Shown here piece by piece: positions 1 to 6,926 of a stretch of 64,000 nt of DNA. The notes under the pieces are model-generated. The model ran no database searches and was not told the DNA's origin. It was given only the letters and a program-made list of their open reading frames with translations. Numbering within the stretch: the first letter of the stretch is position 1; the number at the start of each line of letters is the position of its first letter. Origin of the DNA: CAVQWH01 sp963717595 (lineage in GTDB: Bacteria; Patescibacteriota; Saccharimonadia; Saccharimonadales; Saccharimonadaceae); contig CAVQWH010000001.1 of NCBI GenBank assembly GCA_963717595.1, positions 124,001 through 188,000 on the forward strand, given 5' to 3'. Position numbers and translations under genes: made by a program.

Positions 1-4
1 AAGC

Positions 5-45
5 AAAATCGTCACGCTCTCGGAAAAAGTAGTCGTGACGATTTT
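5..45. repeat. 12-bp perfect inverted repeat upstream of the ubiquitin-like gene
   Basis: The arms AAAATCGTCACG (5-16) and CGTGACGATTTT (34-45) are exact reverse complements with a 17-nt loop. Each arm ends in four A or T, so the structure could act as a weak terminator in either direction for a gene beyond the window edge, or as a binding site. The function is not known from sequence alone. Confidence 0.6.
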
Positions 46-50
46 CAGTT

Positions 51-71
51 GAGGACGATTTTTTCGTCCTC
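51..71 (+). terminator. Hairpin GAGGACGA-TTTTT-TCGTCCTC, possible terminator
   Basis: An 8-bp perfect stem (51-58 with 64-71) closes a T5 loop about 40 bp before the ubiquitin-like gene. No clear T-run follows the 3' arm, so termination is weak or absent. It may instead be part of the 5' leader of the downstream gene pair. Confidence 0.35.
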
Positions 72-110
72 TCCAACATAGCACATTAACTTACAAATAA
101 GGAGAGTAAA

Positions 111-401
111 ATGACATCGAAGCAAAATGAACCGCAAAATAGTGGGCCAAAATACTTTATAAATATAAGTGGTAAAGAGTATGAGTGGGATAAAAATACT
201 ATAACCACAGCAGACATCCGCAATCTGGCCGGCTGGAATGAAAATCAGATCGTGATAGAAATTAATCTTAAAAATGGCTCTAGGGAAAATCTAAAAGATG
301 ACATAGACATCGAACTAAAGCCTGGGCATGGATTTTCAAAGAAAATAGAATTTGATACCGCAACTGTCACGCCTACCGGCGCACATGGATACGACAAATA
401 A
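111..401 (+). CDS. Ubiquitin-like protein, single-domain member of the multiubiquitin (Multi_ubiq) family
   Basis: A 96-residue protein. After a polar N-terminal tail of about 14 residues it has one beta-grasp-like domain with the hallmarks of the bacterial Multi_ubiq family: YFINISGKEYEWD, an ITTADIRNLAGW segment, and an IELKPGHGF motif near the end of the domain. Family members are thought to be conjugated or handled by prokaryotic E1/E2-like proteins and are often tandem repeats; this one has a single copy. The C-terminus (GAHGYDK) does not end in Gly-Gly, so either processing is needed or it is not a classic conjugated tail. A strong Shine-Dalgarno (AAGGAG at 99-104) supports this start. 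It overlaps the next gene by 17 bp, so the two are translated together. The family call is by eye from motif recall. Confidence 0.75.
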   Translation: MTSKQNEPQNSGPKYFINISGKEYEWDKNTITTADIRNLAGWNENQIVIEINLKNGSRENLKDDIDIELKPGHGFSKKIEFDTATVTPTGAHGYDK

Positions 402-966
402 TACAACTAGAGTAGTAACAGATGTAAAATGGGCCGAGAAGAATGGCTTAGTTACAGCCGTAGAAGGCAATTTACTGCAACTATCTGGTTATGTTAGTTT
501 CCGAGCGTATTATAACGGCGGACAATTACTTACTGGTGCAGATATTCCAGCTATAGCTAGTCCTGAGTTAATAATAGAAGATACATGGTCTATTAAGCTT
601 TACTATAACTACAGGCACGGAGCAGGTATACCTACAGTTTTTGACACTTCCGGGCGAATAAAAGAAACTGCCAAAAAAAGAAAAAAACAACTCGCCGACA
701 TGCACATAAATACAGGTGAGCATTTTATTATGCCTATGCCTAGAAATAGCTTTTGCGTGGCACCGCGTCCCAAACTTGGAAACACATACGCTTCGGGATT
801 CGACTTAGTACACTACTTTCGTCAATATTTAATACCCTTCCTATTTCAGCAAAGTTATTACGAGAAATATGGAAAATGGCCATGGCCTCAAAAAAATTAT
901 CCACACGGCATTGTTGGTGAACATATATGGCATATTGAGCATAGAACAAGAAAACACAAAGACTAG
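385..966 (+). CDS. E2-like (UBC/RWD-fold) partner of the ubiquitin-like protein
   Basis: 193 residues from the ATG at 385; an upstream TTG at 352 in the same frame lies inside the previous gene and is less likely. The layout resembles prokaryotic E2-like proteins found beside Ubl genes: strand-rich N-half, a G-x-P-x-VF-x-x-x-GRI segment (about residues 81-92), a MHIN motif (106-109), then FCVAP with Cys124, and a C-terminal helix region ending in WPWPQKNYPHG. Cys124 is the only cysteine in the protein and sits where the E2 catalytic cysteine would be. Known for the family: E2-like enzymes accept Ubl from an E1. No E1 (ThiF) or JAB peptidase gene is seen nearby in the window, so the pathway is incomplete here or partners lie upstream. 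Confidence 0.6.
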   Translation: MDTTNNTTRVVTDVKWAEKNGLVTAVEGNLLQLSGYVSFRAYYNGGQLLTGADIPAIASPELIIEDTWSIKLYYNYRHGAGIPTVFDTSGRIKETAKKRKKQLADMHINTGEHFIMPMPRNSFCVAPRPKLGNTYASGFDLVHYFRQYLIPFLFQQSYYEKYGKWPWPQKNYPHGIVGEHIWHIEHRTRKHKD

Positions 967-1151
967 CTTTAACTCAAATTTGATGGTTGTATGTCAGGAA
1001 AGCCAGGAGCATGATTATAATGTTTCTGAAAATAAATACTCTGCTTCCTTAGATACCGAAAGACTACGACTTCTGCTTTAGTGTTTTTGCCTCTTATACG
1101 AGACATGACTTCGCTTCGTTTAGCTTTGTCAAATATACCAGTCACAATAAA
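967..1151. other. Intergenic stretch between convergent genes
   Basis: A short open frame continues past the E2-like stop to 1081 in another frame, encoding a serine/glutamate-rich tail ending DTERLRLLL. It has no ribosome binding site and no recognisable domain. It could be a decayed or frameshifted C-terminal extension of the E2-like gene; I cannot decide. Nothing else is visible. Confidence 0.3.
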
Positions 1152-2468
1152 TCAAATCTCAAAAATTGGAGTCAGCGAAAGCTGGTTTTCTCCTACTGAT
1201 TCTATTTCTTGGTCATTTATTTGACCTAACGGGGAAACGGTTTCAAAGAGGTCGTCGTCATATTTTCCATCAATCATGGCTATAGCGGCAAGACCCATAT
1301 AATAACCTAGATTAACTGGCACAGCATTCCCTATTTGTTTGTATTGTTGAGACACAGAGCCTGCAAACTTCCAGGAGTCAGGAAAAGTTTGGATCCTAGC
1401 ATATTCTCGAACATTAAGCGGGCGAGTTTCTTCAGGGTGGCAGCGCTCAGTCTGCTTTTGGGCTGGGTTACAAGTCAAGGTTAGTGATGGCTCATCCCAC
1501 GATAAACGCCGAGCCATACCGGTTTTTCCTCCAGTATGAAAGTAACTCGCTTTCATATAATCGCGCTGAAGTTCATCAGATAAATCACGCCAATAGCCCC
1601 CTTCTGGGACTTGATCCATTATCTTAAATTTATACTCAGAATACACTTGCCCCACGCTCTTTGGCTTGTCGCCTATAGCTTCGCGTAACGAAACTACATA
1701 ATCATGCTCCCTCGGAAACACCACTTTGTCTGCGACACCCTTTTTGACCGCCATAATTATTAACCGCTCACGCTTCTGGGGTACATCGAGATACTGAGAT
1801 CTGAGAACCTTATAGGCCACGTGATAGCCTAAATCCTGTAATACCTTGGCCATGGTTTCCAGAGTGCGCCCATTATCGTGAGTTAGCAAGCCGCGCACAT
1901 TTTCGCCAATCGCAACTTTGGGCTGGATTTGTTTAACCGCACGGGCAAATTCGTGAAAAAGAGTTCCTCGGGTATCTTCAAAACCTAGTCTTTTTCCCGC
2001 ATAACTAAAAGCTTGGCACGGAAATCCCCCCTCCAACACATCTATTTTTCCTTTCCACTTTTTAAAATCTACTTCATGTATATCTTTATCGCTAACATTC
2101 CACTCTGGTCTATTGAGACGTAATGTCTCTGCTGCATATTTATCAAATTCATTCAACAAAAGGTGGCTTAACCCAGCATGCTCAAGCCCTAAAGCTGTAC
2201 CTCCAGCGCCTGCAAAAAGATCAATTGCGGTGTACTTACTCTTTTTAGGTGCCTTTAAGATTTTATAGTTACTCTCTTTGTCCTTTACGCCAGCTGTAAT
2301 TTTCCTATACATTCTTTCTATTTCGCGTATCGAGAAAACTCTGTGGTTGTGCTCATTGCGAAAAGACTTAATTAAACCCTTTTTTTCCCAGCGCCTAACA
2401 GTATCTGCTGACACCCCTATCTTACTTGCTGTTTCTGATATTGTGAGTAACCCGCTTATGCTTTTCAT
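1152..2468 (-). CDS. C5-cytosine DNA methyltransferase with N-terminal MerR-type HTH domain
   Basis: 438 residues. Residues 1-60 form a MerR-like helix-turn-helix (LTISETASKIGVSADTVRRW, then a wing with HRVFS and the REIERM helix). From residue 80 on it is a complete m5C methyltransferase: motif I DLFAGAGG (83-90), motif IV GGFPCQ with catalytic Cys151, motif VI GENVRG, motif VIII QKRERL, and motif X IGNAVPVNLG. It should methylate cytosine in the site cut by the adjacent Eco47II-family enzyme (family targets are GGNCC-like; inferred, not shown). It lies downstream of the endonuclease gene on the same strand, with a dyad and promoter of its own in the 40-bp gap. N-terminal regulator domains on m5C methyltransferases are known (M.EcoRII, M.SsoII), but a MerR-type one is less usual. 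Confidence 0.92.
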   Translation of the reverse strand: MKSISGLLTISETASKIGVSADTVRRWEKKGLIKSFRNEHNHRVFSIREIERMYRKITAGVKDKESNYKILKAPKKSKYTAIDLFAGAGGTALGLEHAGLSHLLLNEFDKYAAETLRLNRPEWNVSDKDIHEVDFKKWKGKIDVLEGGFPCQAFSYAGKRLGFEDTRGTLFHEFARAVKQIQPKVAIGENVRGLLTHDNGRTLETMAKVLQDLGYHVAYKVLRSQYLDVPQKRERLIIMAVKKGVADKVVFPREHDYVVSLREAIGDKPKSVGQVYSEYKFKIMDQVPEGGYWRDLSDELQRDYMKASYFHTGGKTGMARRLSWDEPSLTLTCNPAQKQTERCHPEETRPLNVREYARIQTFPDSWKFAGSVSQQYKQIGNAVPVNLGYYMGLAAIAMIDGKYDDDLFETVSPLGQINDQEIESVGENQLSLTPIFEI

Positions 2469-2479
2469 ACTTACTTATT

Positions 2480-2508
2480 ATTATAGTACCCATTGCATAA
2501 TGCAAGGG
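2480..2508 (-). promoter_or_regulatory. Promoter plus dyad operator of the methyltransferase gene
   Basis: Read on the minus strand, the dyad CCCTTGCAT-T-ATGCAATGGG (2508-2489) starts right after the endonuclease stop codon and is followed by a TATAAT -10 box (2485-2480), 11 bp before the methyltransferase ATG. The left half TTGCAT could serve as -35. No Shine-Dalgarno is present, so the mRNA would be nearly leaderless. MerR proteins bind dyads inside promoters, so this is a good candidate site for the enzyme's own N-terminal domain. Confidence 0.55.
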
Positions 2509-3210
2509 TTATTTTTTTAGGTAGGCTTTAGAAAATAGCTCAGAGAATTCTTCACCTCTTACAAGTGTTCCTTCAGGAACCGATAAAATAATTTCTAGAA
2601 CTTTAGGCAGCGCAGAGTAAAGACGGTCAATAGCATCAGGATAACCCGTTGCAAGCGCATAGAATGAACGGCCATCCACGCGAAGAAGGTTATCGCGCGT
2701 TTGCCTTTTGACTTTTCGTTCCGAAGGCGTATAAGGAATGGTGTATGGCTGAGGATTTTTAGGAACAATATCTACAACATATGCCACATATCCTTCTTTG
2801 CCATAATCAAGCCAATTTGCCAATTTGTCATATGTTTGTAGTTGAGAGCTAGAGTTCATAGTATTATATTTATTTTTAATTTCAGCTATAACTTTCTTTT
2901 CTTCGTTAATGACATCGTAGCTGCCACCCTCGCCAGCGTCTTGCCATCCTGGCGTGGCACCTAAAATATGCTGGTGGAAATCGCCTACTGCATTTTGAAA
3001 TGACTTTTGAATTTGCCTAGATTTTTCTTGGAGTATCCATTCGTCAAGAGAAATCTTTTGACGCGCAGCATCTACAAGCGCGGAAAACGGATCAATAACA
3101 TTTTTATAAGGGTTCTTATTAACCTTATGCTCAGCTCCAATAGCAGCAGCAATAAGTTCTTTTGTGAACTTCTTTAAATCATCATCTGTAACAAACGGTA
3201 AGTATGGCAT
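2509..3210 (-). CDS. Type II restriction endonuclease, Eco47II/Sau96I family
   Basis: 233 residues. The segment NAVGDFHQHILGATPGW followed by DVINEEKKVIAEIKNKYNTMNSSSQ matches the Eco47II family (RE_Eco47II); the D...E-x-K arrangement is the PD-(D/E)XK-type metal-binding core. The family cuts GGNCC/GGWCC-type sites. It is directly upstream of a C5 methyltransferase on the same strand, completing a Type II restriction-modification pair. On the minus strand a TATAAT lies about 16 bp upstream of the start, with AAGGAG further upstream than usual for a ribosome binding site. The length is normal and there is no frameshift, so the enzyme is probably active. Confidence 0.85.
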   Translation of the reverse strand: MPYLPFVTDDDLKKFTKELIAAAIGAEHKVNKNPYKNVIDPFSALVDAARQKISLDEWILQEKSRQIQKSFQNAVGDFHQHILGATPGWQDAGEGGSYDVINEEKKVIAEIKNKYNTMNSSSQLQTYDKLANWLDYGKEGYVAYVVDIVPKNPQPYTIPYTPSERKVKRQTRDNLLRVDGRSFYALATGYPDAIDRLYSALPKVLEIILSVPEGTLVRGEEFSELFSKAYLKK

Positions 3211-3301
3211 AGATACTTTATTATAAAACTGCTAACTCCTTAACTTAGTTGTATTATAACAAATTAAGCACCAGACAAAACTTGTTCCTGCTTTTCACTC
3301 A

Positions 3302-3721
3302 TCACACCGCTTTTACACACTTTTCTAATTCTTCTGGAGACATAACAGTTATACCCATATTTTTCAGCTTTTTCTTGTGGTTCAAAATATCATCCTTATC
3401 ACCTGAAATAAAGACATCGTTACCACTTCTGAAATGAGCTTCAAGCTGTCGTGCATCTTGATAGTTGTACTTACCAATCAAATCTCTAACTTGCTTATAA
3501 ATATTCGCTGAGTCGTCGTCAACTATTACATCCTCACCGCCAATAAGTGACACGCCTATTGTAAAACCGGCCGGCACCTTATCTTTAATTATTGGATTTT
3601 CCATTGCATTTTCCATATTTACAAAATGTATCTTAATATAGCCTTCTCTTTGTAGGCGTTTTAAAATTTTTTGATTTGCACTGCTATCAGCAGTTACATG
3701 TAAAACTTTTCTAGCATTCAT
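3302..3721 (-). CDS. PIN-like domain protein
   Basis: 139 residues. The acidic pattern D12, VIVDDDSANIY, YQDARQLEAHFRSGNDVFISGDKDDILNHKKKL and a final EEL looks like a PIN-domain nuclease core, where conserved Asp/Glu bind Mg2+; the D-x-x-x-L-x-A-H...G-x-D-x-F-x-S-x-D block is the best match. PIN proteins are often toxin RNases or RNA-processing nucleases. No small antitoxin gene precedes it. It is 9 bp downstream of the HEPN-like gene and is probably co-transcribed with it. Family assignment is by eye and the target is unknown. Confidence 0.45.
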   Translation of the reverse strand: MNARKVLHVTADSSANQKILKRLQREGYIKIHFVNMENAMENPIIKDKVPAGFTIGVSLIGGEDVIVDDDSANIYKQVRDLIGKYNYQDARQLEAHFRSGNDVFISGDKDDILNHKKKLKNMGITVMSPEELEKCVKAV

Positions 3722-3730
3722 TTTATACCC

Positions 3731-4732
3731 TTAGAGTACATAATCAATAAACACCATAACTAAACTGATTACTAATTTAGCCTGTTCTTTTGTTGCATAA
3801 GCCTTTTTAGGGTGTGGGTCACCTTTGTCATGCCGTTCTTTAGCCCAGAAAGAATTCAGATCCTTAATAATTTTTTTAGAAAAATCATCATCTGGAATGA
3901 GCTTTTTGTTTATCGCATCATTAATTAGCTTGCTCGTGTCACCTTTGCCGGTTTTGCCAAGTACCTGTATTTGCAAAAAGGCTTGCAGTGCAGCTAAAGC
4001 ATGGGTTAAAGCCCCACTTCCATCCTTATCTTTATTAAGCGCCTCAAAAGCATCTCTTAAGTCTCTGTTTACCTCTGCCCAGTTTTTGCTGGATAGTTTT
4101 TTAAGAGTAGGTTCATATATTCTTTCTACCACAACAGGCTCATCAGCCGGAATCATACCATTACGGGTAAGTTGGTAATTTATTCCAAACTGCTGAAAAA
4201 CCTCATTAAGTTTTTTGCTGAACCTGTCAAAACGTTGCCACCTTTCTGACTCTTTGCGTTTTTTGAAATCACTGTCACTTTCATTTTGCTTTTTCCATAT
4301 ATTTTTTAATTCTCGCTCAACCGTAATACTTGAAAAAATTGTCAATAGTTCAAATACAACGTCCCTGGACTGCCCTATAAATATTTCATAAAAGTCATTA
4401 CAAGCATTGTCATAGGTAGGATTATGCAAAAAATTAGATGCATAACTATTCCTTTTGTGCAGGTCATTGAGTGTTTCTATGGATAAAACAACACTCTCTA
4501 GTAAATGAGTTCTGCCCGAACTACTTGACCCATAAAATTTATAGTTACAATCTACGTGATCAAAAGAGTATTTATCATCAGATCCATTTTGTGGATCAAA
4601 TAAATAATGCTGCACATATTTCCATACTTTATTTTTGTCTTCTTTAGATAAATTATCCCACTCAACAGTACTCATGGGCGATAGTACGTTTTTAGCATTA
4701 GGATTTGTTTCTGACCAAAGAGGTATACTCAT
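3731..4732 (-). CDS. Abi/HEPN-like protein of unknown function
   Basis: 333 residues. The N-terminal two thirds are not recognised: charged, with a KKQNESDSDFKKRKESERW stretch around the middle. The C-terminal 90 residues resemble a domain seen in abortive-infection proteins: AALQAFLQIQVLGKTGKGDTSKLINDAINKKL, then RHDKGDPH (R300 to H307), then two hydrophobic helices. R-x6-H fits a HEPN RNase active site, though this was not confirmed. It sits between a membrane protein gene and the PIN-like gene in a defence-like neighbourhood. It could be an RNase effector responding to phage; that is inference. Confidence 0.45.
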   Translation of the reverse strand: MSIPLWSETNPNAKNVLSPMSTVEWDNLSKEDKNKVWKYVQHYLFDPQNGSDDKYSFDHVDCNYKFYGSSSSGRTHLLESVVLSIETLNDLHKRNSYASNFLHNPTYDNACNDFYEIFIGQSRDVVFELLTIFSSITVERELKNIWKKQNESDSDFKKRKESERWQRFDRFSKKLNEVFQQFGINYQLTRNGMIPADEPVVVERIYEPTLKKLSSKNWAEVNRDLRDAFEALNKDKDGSGALTHALAALQAFLQIQVLGKTGKGDTSKLINDAINKKLIPDDDFSKKIIKDLNSFWAKERHDKGDPHPKKAYATKEQAKLVISLVMVFIDYVL

Positions 4733-4842
4733 AACCTAAAACGGCGAGCTTATGCCGAGCTCCTTTTGTTTAATTTTGTCTTTCATGAAAACTCCAATTA
4801 TAAACTCAGAATAGCATTTTTCCCTCTGTTTTTAAACCAGAT

Positions 4843-5142
4843 CTATAAAATACCACTCCGAGAAAGTATTATAAATATTAAAACTAACGCGCCGAGCGCC
4901 CGGCGGAAATAGTTGGTGCCCTTGAAAAGCTCTAGCCAAGCCCAAGTGAAAAGCGCGCCGAATGCAATGACGTCAAATAGCAGGTGGGCTTTAGCGCCGT
5001 GAGGCGAAACTTTTGTAAGCACCATGGCCACAAACCAAACGATAATTGGCAAGTTGGGCCGTTGGAAAATGGCAAGCTTGCCAGAGCTGTCTTTAAAACA
5101 TTTGTCGAAAAAGCTGGGCTGGGGTTTATTGCTCTTGCTCAT
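4843..5142 (-). CDS. Small membrane protein, unknown function
   Basis: 99 residues. A soluble N-terminus of about 28 residues is followed by three hydrophobic segments (LPIIVWFVAMVLTKV, HLLFDVIAFGALFTWAWLEL, and RALGALVLIFIILS), predicting three membrane helices. The order soluble tail then helices suggests an inner-membrane protein. No family is recognised. It is isolated between the accessory genes, with 110 bp after its stop before the next gene, and its codons look like those of the core genes. Confidence 0.6.
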   Translation of the reverse strand: MSKSNKPQPSFFDKCFKDSSGKLAIFQRPNLPIIVWFVAMVLTKVSPHGAKAHLLFDVIAFGALFTWAWLELFKGTNYFRRALGALVLIFIILSRSGIL

Positions 5143-5169
5143 GCTCTACTTTCTTGTTTTTCTTCATAA

Positions 5170-6318
5170 TCAACTTTCTTCCTCACTAAATAGTTCAACG
5201 TAATCACGATAAATGTATTTTTGACCATATGTATCAGTGTCTTTGGTAGGAAAAAGTATTCCCATACCTTTAAGTCTTTCGATAACCCTGTAGGCACCTG
5301 GCCGAGTATAGCCTGTCCATTTCACAATATCAGCAATACCTACCGTTGGTAAGCGATAAAGATTACGAAGAACCTCAAGTGTTGTGGGGGCTGAAGCTCG
5401 ACCGAGTTTTTGGACTTTACGCATATCGCGTTCGCGAACTTCGGTGATTTTCTGACACGTAACAATAGCTGACTGTGCTGTTTCTATAAGCCCATCCATA
5501 AAGAAATCAAGCCACTCGCCGATACGCCCTTCTTCTGAGTGGTAGCCATTAAGCCTATCATAGTAGGTGTCTTGATGTTTTTTAAAATATGACGATAAAT
5601 AAAGCACCGGCATTTCTAATAGTTTTTCATGCCACAGAAACATAGTAACCAATATGCGTCCAGTGCGACCATTGCCGTCAGCAAATGGATGGATTGTTTC
5701 AAATTGAGCATGTAAAAGACCAGCCTTTATAAGTGGCAGGTAGTCATCGTCGGCATGAATAAACTTTTCAAGATTACTAAGAGCGTCTTTCATATCGTGA
5801 ACCGGAGGCGGCACAAACCTAGCATTGTCGGGACGTGTACCACCGATCCAATTTTGGCTAGTGCGAAACTCGCCTGGAAATGGGTTGTGTGTAGTACGAG
5901 CGCCTGTCATTAGTTTTTGATGTAGCTCTCGTATAAAACGAAGTGAAAACGGAAATTCTTTTGCTCGCTTAAGTCCATAATTCAATGCATCAATGTAATG
6001 TAAAATGTCATCAACATCAGCTGGAAGATCTGTGCTACGTTCAACATTTACCGCCTCAATAGCATCCATCATCGTTGCCTTTGTCCCTTCAATCTGGCTT
6101 GACGACGATGCATCTTTGCGGACAAACATTTCAAGAAAATAATCCTTATCTGGCAAAAGTTCAGTTATACCGTCTAGTTTTCCGATAAGCCGCACTGCTT
6201 CAGTATGTTTTTGCGACAAGGAACGATTAGTCACAATTCCCTCAACTGGTGGAAACACACTAGGAACAAAGGCCTTAAAGCCTGCAGGTTGTTGAATATA
6301 TTTTCCTATAATACTCAT
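5170..6318 (-). CDS. Fic-domain protein with winged-helix C-terminus
   Basis: 382 residues from ATG 6318; an upstream in-frame start at 6363 would cover the operator-like palindrome and is unlikely. The Fic active site HPFADGNGRTGR starts at His210, so AMP (or another nucleotide) transfer to a hydroxyl is expected. An N-terminal SSSQIEG motif (72-78) matches the (S/T)xxxE(G/N) inhibitory helix of class II Fic proteins, with Glu77 blocking ATP. The C-terminal 80 residues look like a winged helix (TTLEVLRNLYRLPTVGIADIVKWTGYTRPGAYRV pattern), common in Fic-HTH proteins. It probably regulates itself through the two palindromes just upstream. Target unknown. Confidence 0.88.
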   Translation of the reverse strand: MSIIGKYIQQPAGFKAFVPSVFPPVEGIVTNRSLSQKHTEAVRLIGKLDGITELLPDKDYFLEMFVRKDASSSSQIEGTKATMMDAIEAVNVERSTDLPADVDDILHYIDALNYGLKRAKEFPFSLRFIRELHQKLMTGARTTHNPFPGEFRTSQNWIGGTRPDNARFVPPPVHDMKDALSNLEKFIHADDDYLPLIKAGLLHAQFETIHPFADGNGRTGRILVTMFLWHEKLLEMPVLYLSSYFKKHQDTYYDRLNGYHSEEGRIGEWLDFFMDGLIETAQSAIVTCQKITEVRERDMRKVQKLGRASAPTTLEVLRNLYRLPTVGIADIVKWTGYTRPGAYRVIERLKGMGILFPTKDTDTYGQKYIYRDYVELFSEEES

Positions 6319-6325
6319 AGCAATT

Positions 6326-6396
6326 TGTTTACATCTTTGGTTCCAATGTAAACAGAATAGCACATTTAGTTTATATACACAATAGTAATGTAAACT
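6326..6396 (-). promoter_or_regulatory. Two equal operator-like palindromes upstream of the Fic gene
   Basis: Site 1: TGTTTACAT (6326-6334) and ATGTAAACA (6346-6354), perfect arms with an 11-bp spacer. Site 2: AGTTTATAT (6368-6376) and ATGTAAACT (6388-6396), one mismatch, also an 11-bp spacer. The centres (6340 and 6382) are 42 bp apart, four helical turns, so both would face the same side of the DNA. Site 1 begins 8 bp before the start codon and would block transcription. The likely binder is the winged helix of the Fic protein itself; that is inference. Confidence 0.65.
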
Positions 6397-6479
6397 CGAC
6401 TGTCAAGTATTGTTAAATGATAGTTGTATAGCAAGCTACTTTGTATATTTTTGCAACTTGTCTTGAGTGTCCCCTTTGG

Positions 6480-6888
6480 CTACTCTTCGCCATGCTCAGC
6501 CGCTTCGTCGGCTTCGGCTTCGGCGTGAGTTTGCTGCACTCTGTCGGCCGGGTGGTTTGGCGGGCCATAGATTGAATAAAGTTTTAGATCAGTGTCGCCC
6601 GTGTTTACGAGATTGTGCCAAACGCCAGCGGGCACAATGACCGCCCAATCATCTTCAGCGTCGTATTCTTTGGTGACTTCGTCTTTGCTTGGCCCGAATG
6701 TTACGTGGGCTTTGCCGCTTTCTATGCGCAGGAATTGGTCGCACATTCGGGTGGGCTTCCAGCCCTACGTCGTCGCCCGGTTTGATGCACATTACGGTTA
6801 CCTGAATGTGTTTGCCCGTCCACACAACGGTGCGGAAAGTTTCGTTACTTTTTGTTAATGCCTCGATATTTTTTGCCCATGGTTCCAT
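6480..6888 (-). CDS. Cupin-domain protein (frameshifted in this assembly)
   Basis: Two reading frames together give a normal small cupin of about 135 residues: MEPWAKNIEALTKSN... up to GDDVGLEAHPNV in one frame, then DQFLRIESGKAHVTFG...VPAGVWHNLVNTGDTDLKLYSIYGPPNHPADRV in the next. The metal-binding cupin pattern (H in AHPN, E in RIESG, H in VWHN) is split by one extra base near 6738-6742, where HPNV-DQF is expected. With that base removed the gene is intact. Similar small proteins are often annotated as mannose-6-phosphate isomerase-like cupins; the substrate is unknown. The 3' end is an acidic tail. It stands alone between fic and lysA. Confidence 0.75.
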
Positions 6889-6926
6889 AAAACCCCTCCT
6901 TTTGCTTATACTTCTATTTTAACAGT

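Noticed and set aside
869..1081. Plus-strand open frame (70 residues) overlapping the end of the E2-like gene
   Set aside because: No ribosome binding site, half of it is out of frame inside a real gene, and no domain; at best a decayed tail. Mentioned only as an intergenic note.
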